Of a stretch of 64,000 nucleotides of DNA, positions 60,319 through 64,000 are shown one piece after another. The stretch covers positions 2,392,227-2,456,226 of the forward strand of contig NZ_JAUSVL010000001.1 of the NCBI RefSeq assembly GCF_030814695.1. Direction: 5' to 3'. A program made the position numbers and the translations under genes. Position 1 is the first letter of the stretch, and each line of letters opens with the position of its first letter. The notes below the pieces were generated by a model that was not told the origin of the DNA, did not search any database, and worked only from the letters and a program-made list of their open reading frames with translations. This DNA is from Oligosphaera ethanolica (GTDB lineage Bacteria > Verrucomicrobiota > Lentisphaeria > Oligosphaerales > Oligosphaeraceae).

Positions 60319-63300
60319 ATGACCATACTTTCTCCGATCTTCCGTCGGCTGCCGGCAGCCCTGTCAGTGCTTATTTTTCTCAGTGTGGCGACGTTGCTGC
60401 ACGCGGCGGTGCCGGCTGGCTGGGAGCCGGCGATTTACTGTCGGCGCGCCGAGGGCAATTTGCGTTTTACGGCGGCGTGGGGGAGCCGTGAGGTCATTCA
60501 GTTTCTGGTCTATCATGAGGCCAGTGGCCGCAGCGTGCAGGTTGAGCTGTCGCCGACGACCTTGAATGCCGTGGAGATCACGCCCGACGGTCGGCACACG
60601 CCGCTGGCGGCGACGTCCTATTTTGCGCCCTTGGCGGCGGATGTCGAGCGGCAGGACATGCCCGTGACCATCAAGTTTCGCGAGGACGACTGGTCGTTCT
60701 ATCTCGACGGTGTGATCCGGGCGTCAATGGCGTCTCCTTTCCTTTTGCCCGCGGAGGTCTATTGGCCGCAGCGCTCGCGCGGCATGTCTCGTGACAGTCT
60801 GCGTTTCCAGCCGGTGCCGCGGGTTGGTTTCGCATCGGACTTCATGATTGAGGAAGGCGCCCCGAACGAGCTTTACCCCTGGCTGATCCAGCAGGGTAAC
60901 TGGCGCATTCATACCGCGCAGGCCGAAGCGGTCGCACGTCCTGAGACCAACCAGAAACGCGCGCAGGAAGCGCCATTGACGGCGGATAAGAGCCCCAATT
61001 TCTACTCACTGAAGGGCGGTGGCAAGAATGAAGAAGCCGTCATCACCATGGGCTATGACTTTTTTGACAACTACCATTTCACGGGCGCAGTGCAGCCCGT
61101 GAAGGGCGAGGCCGGCCTGGTCTTTTACCACCGCAATGTCTTGCTTGCCGACGCCGCCGGCGACGCTGCGGCGACGGATGCCGAGCCGGTGGCGCCGGAT
61201 CCCGCGCACGCGGAGTTTTATGCCTTGACGCTGGTGTATGACAGCGCGAATCCGGAGGAGCGCGAGATGCGTTTGTGGCGGCAGCGCGCCGGCGTTCGGC
61301 GCATGCTGGCGCGTGCGCGCGTGGCGCTCTATGATAACCAGTGGTACATGCCGGGCGTGAAGGCCCACGGCAATGAGATCATCTGCTATCTAGATCAGCA
61401 CGAGGTCTTTCGGGTCCGCGAACTCCTGCCCATTGGCGGTAAGATCGGTCTATATGCCAGGACGCCCGAAGAGATTCGTTTTGACGACGTGACCCTCAAG
61501 CCACACTTGCCCATCGATTTGCGGGACATGCCGGCCCTGCGCTACAATGCCCTCCAGAGCAGCAATGGCGCCTTTAACCTGCACGAGCGCGGTGTTGCGG
61601 ACGATGCCGCGTTGCGGGTGAGCAACAACCGCCGGGACGCCGAACTGATCATCGGCCGCGCTCACAGCCGCAACATGGCCTTTGCCGCGACGGTGGCGCC
61701 GGCGGGCGATGCCTGCGAACTGGCACTGATTGCCGGCTGGCAGGGCGCCAGCGGCAGCCACTGGCGCTTCCAGATCGAGCGCGCCGGCGGCAACGAGACT
61801 ACGCGGCTGCTGCGGCATGACGCTGACGGCACTGTCACCGAAATCGATCGCCAGGAGCAGCCCGCAGGTGATGAGCCGGCGCGGCTGATGGTCGATGCAA
61901 CCGAGCCCGGCATTCTCCGTTGCCTGCGCAATGGTGTGTTGCTGCATTTTGTGGAATACGAGGGCGAGCTGACTGGCGCCAATGGCCTGTGGGTCAAAGC
62001 AGGCGGCACGGCGGAGTTCCGCGAGTTGTCCTTGTCAGCAGAGCGTTTTCAGTACAAGGAGCAGGAGCAGAAGAACCCGGTTTTTCGCACGGACAGCTTC
62101 ATGCGGCACTGGGCGTCGCCCGAGGGCCAGTGGGTCGGCGGGCCCCACGATGCGCTGTGGCACAAGGGCGATTTCTTCGGCGACTACGCCATGCGGATGC
62201 CCTGCGTGCCTGACAGCGAACTGAATCTGGCGGTGGCAGATAATGCCGCCGCCGGCGCGGTGCAGCTTCGCATCAAGGACGGCAAGTTGCTCCTGAGTAC
62301 GGCTATGGCCGGTGCCGACGAGCCCGCGCTGCAGGAATTTGCGCTGATCGCGCCGGAAGGCAAGGACATCAGCGCTCTGGACTACGAGGTATTTCACGAG
62401 GGCCAGTGGCTGTGGGTGACCGTGGACGGCAAGACGGCATTGCGCCAACGCCTCAATCAGCAACTCAAAAAACTCGGCACCCGCGCGATGGTCAAGGGCA
62501 TGACCCTGGCGCATCTCGCCCGCAGCAGAGCCACTCGCGTCAATGTCATTGACGAATTTTTCAACGAGTCGCCGCATGCGTGGCTGGCGAATGGCGGCGA
62601 TTGGCAGATCATCAATCGTTTTCAGTGCACGCCGAGCTGGTCGCACATGATTGGCGAGGCGCCCGAGGGCCTGGCGGCCTTTTGGCGGAAGCAGGTTTTC
62701 GGCGGCGATCTCACGCTGGAATTCTATGCCGGCACGCGTCATGGTTTCTATGATGAGGCTGGCAATCTCAACTGCACCATCATGGCGGCCGAGACCAGTG
62801 CCGGCAGCGGCTACACGGCGGCCTGTACGGAATGGGACCAGAATCTCTCTCAGAACTGGACGACCCTGTACAAGAACGGCCGTGCCCTGGCGCGTACGGA
62901 TTCTTACCTGGTCCCCCGCCGGCGCAAGGGCATGTTCCGTCGCGTCCTCAATCCCCTGGTTGCGCAGGGCCGGCCCATTCACGGCGCGTGGTTCTACATC
63001 AAACTGCGTAAAATCGGCGACAGCCTGGAGTACTATTTCGACGACGAGCTGATCTTCAAGGAGACTGATCCCGAGATGATCCAGGAGGGCCTGGTCGGCA
63101 TCTGGACCTTCGTGCACAGCATTACCCTCGCGCAGATCAAAATCGCCTTCGGCAGCGAACGCCCGCGCTCTTTCCCGGTGGCCATGCTGCCCGTGGATGA
63201 CACGCTCCTGGCGGCCGCGCCTACCGCCGCCGCCGCGACGCCCGCTGCCGCCGCCGAGACGCCCGCTGCCGCTGCCGAGACGCCCGCCGCCGCCGCGCCG

Positions 63301-64000
63301 CCCGCTGCGGCGGCCGCGCCGTATCATTGGGAAGCCACGGCTGGTGGTTTTCCGTTGGATTCATTGGCCGGCCATTTGTGGCAGCAGCGCGACAGCGTCG
63401 GCCAGAGCCAGCTCACGCCCTTTGCTCTGAATGCCGACGCGTTGCACTATCGCAATCTCCTGGGCGGCGGCGACATGCGCATGACGGCGACCTTGCCGCC
63501 GGTACTTTTGCAGGATTTGGCCGGCTGGCGTTTCAAGATGAAGCGTACGGCCGCTGCGCGCGTGAATCTGTTCTACTCCGTTGGCTCGCTTAATGCCAAG
63601 GGCGTCTATGAGCCCCGGTGGCGTCTTTTTCACCAGATCAGTGGGCCGGATTTCAGCGACGGGCCTTGGCGCCTGAGCGGCAGTAGTGAGCTCGTGCCGG
63701 TGGATAGTGTCGAGCCCGATCGCCAGCAGTGGACGGAGTTGACCGCGTGGATACCCAGCCGGTTTCGGGCCCCAGGCGAACGCGGCGAGAAGCAATACGC
63801 GCGTCTGGAGGGCTTCGGGCTCCAGGAGCTCGACGCCATGGCCAACGGCATCTGGGGCAACGGCCCCGGCCAGGCCTACGCTGTTAGCCACCTCCGGCCA
63901 ATTTTCTACGGCGTGCCGGAGCTCAAACTGCCCGAGGGCGCGACGGTGAGTTTCCGCAAGCAGCTCACGGATTTCGTCCGCCGCAATCGCACGACTAAGC
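60319..64000 (+). CDS. Very large secreted beta-rich protein, C-terminus beyond the window
   Basis: At least 1227 residues, open to the last base. It begins with a signal peptide (RRLPAALSVLIFLSVATLLHAA). The body shows several repeats of a lectin-like pattern: a strand with Trp-Arg-Ile, a FYxxxF or LxFYAGTRHG strand, then WxxLYKNGRxLARTDSY and LEYYFDDELIFKETDPEMI. These resemble concanavalin-A-like or DUF1080-type glycan-binding sandwiches. A low-complexity Ala/Pro/Glu/Thr linker (about residues 965-1000) separates the last visible domain, which starts YHWEATAGGFPLDSL. No catalytic motif is recognised. Probably a surface or periplasmic carbohydrate-binding protein; this is inference. The ATG follows AAGAGA by ten bases. 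Confidence 0.7.
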   Translation, partial: MTILSPIFRRLPAALSVLIFLSVATLLHAAVPAGWEPAIYCRRAEGNLRFTAAWGSREVIQFLVYHEASGRSVQVELSPTTLNAVEITPDGRHTPLAATSYFAPLAADVERQDMPVTIKFREDDWSFYLDGVIRASMASPFLLPAEVYWPQRSRGMSRDSLRFQPVPRVGFASDFMIEEGAPNELYPWLIQQGNWRIHTAQAEAVARPETNQKRAQEAPLTADKSPNFYSLKGGGKNEEAVITMGYDFFDNYHFTGAVQPVKGEAGLVFYHRNVLLADAAGDAAATDAEPVAPDPAHAEFYALTLVYDSANPEEREMRLWRQRAGVRRMLARARVALYDNQWYMPGVKAHGNEIICYLDQHEVFRVRELLPIGGKIGLYARTPEEIRFDDVTLKPHLPIDLRDMPALRYNALQSSNGAFNLHERGVADDAALRVSNNRRDAELIIGRAHSRNMAFAATVAPAGDACELALIAGWQGASGSHWRFQIERAGGNETTRLLRHDADGTVTEIDRQEQPAGDEPARLMVDATEPGILRCLRNGVLLHFVEYEGELTGANGLWVKAGGTAEFRELSLSAERFQYKEQEQKNPVFRTDSFMRHWASPEGQWVGGPHDALWHKGDFFGDYAMRMPCVPDSELNLAVADNAAAGAVQLRIKDGKLLLSTAMAGADEPALQEFALIAPEGKDISALDYEVFHEGQWLWVTVDGKTALRQRLNQQLKKLGTRAMVKGMTLAHLARSRATRVNVIDEFFNESPHAWLANGGDWQIINRFQCTPSWSHMIGEAPEGLAAFWRKQVFGGDLTLEFYAGTRHGFYDEAGNLNCTIMAAETSAGSGYTAACTEWDQNLSQNWTTLYKNGRALARTDSYLVPRRRKGMFRRVLNPLVAQGRPIHGAWFYIKLRKIGDSLEYYFDDELIFKETDPEMIQEGLVGIWTFVHSITLAQIKIAFGSERPRSFPVAMLPVDDTLLAAAPTAAAATPAAAAETPAAAAETPAAAAPPAAAAAPYHWEATAGGFPLDSLAGHLWQQRDSVGQSQLTPFALNADALHYRNLLGGGDMRMTATLPPVLLQDLAGWRFKMKRTAAARVNLFYSVGSLNAKGVYEPRWRLFHQISGPDFSDGPWRLSGSSELVPVDSVEPDRQQWTELTAWIPSRFRAPGERGEKQYARLEGFGLQELDAMANGIWGNGPGQAYAVSHLRPIFYGVPELKLPEGATVSFRKQLTDFVRRNRTTK

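Overview
The window reads as a chromosomal segment of a GC-rich, Gram-negative, saccharolytic bacterium of the PVC group, most likely Lentisphaerota (Victivallis/Oligosphaera type). This is an inference from gene families: a lone type II pseudopilin with a C-terminal H-X9-DG motif, heparinase II/III, family 2 glycosidase, Gfo/Idh dehydrogenase, an Fkp-type fucokinase/guanylyltransferase, a Ser/Thr kinase fused to an FGE-sulfatase domain, and outer-membrane TonB transport. No rRNA or tRNA gene was recognised, so the placement is not proven.

Layout. 1-7052: PRPP synthetase (cut by the window edge), pseudopilin, MDR dehydrogenase, MFS transporter, a Pmp3-like peptide and a secreted phosphoesterase. 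7126-12672: a tight five-gene metal-uptake operon (TonB receptor, metal-binding protein, ABC ATPase, permease, SAM methyltransferase) behind an inverted repeat. 12669-15709: repeat-filled DNA around a class C beta-lactamase-like hydrolase. 15710-19815 (minus): rdgC-acpS-cinA-recA, a recombination cluster. 19981-24200: heparinase and asd. 24200-37819: an accessory island with a one-polypeptide type IIG restriction-modification enzyme, an IS110-family element with a candidate bridge RNA, a complete group II intron, a kinase-FGE fusion and a type IV (AbiE-like) toxin-antitoxin pair whose toxin is frameshifted. 37953-48744: cytosine permease, phosphoesterase, a fused iron-type ABC permease, mnmE, valS and a NifU-like protein. 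48882-64000: fkp, a lipoprotein phosphatase, trxB-trxA, a TauE exporter, a sugar-catabolic group (Gfo/Idh, C26 amidohydrolase, GH2), gapA, and a very large secreted protein cut by the right edge.

The most unusual property is the intergenic DNA. Nearly every long gap is built from a small set of palindromic repeat families, named here R1, A, B, C, D, E and F, mixed with simple GATCSGTC-type satellites. Two elements have matched terminal inverted repeats of about 22 bp (7126-7425 and 40922-41180) and look like MITEs. A group II intron sits exactly inside the stem of one R1 hairpin. A tandem array after mnmE has copied the last codons of that gene. Repeat units supply the stop codons of two genes. 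Several D units have the form of Rho-independent terminators between convergent genes. The repeats generate many long but spurious open frames, which are left out.

How genes work together: the 7539-12672 operon probably carries a metal or metal chelate from outer membrane to cytoplasm. RdgC, CinA and RecA share a transcription unit. TrxB and TrxA form a complete thioredoxin pair. The Gfo/Idh, C26 and GH2 genes form a glycan-use group. The island at 24-38 kb combines defence and mobile functions.
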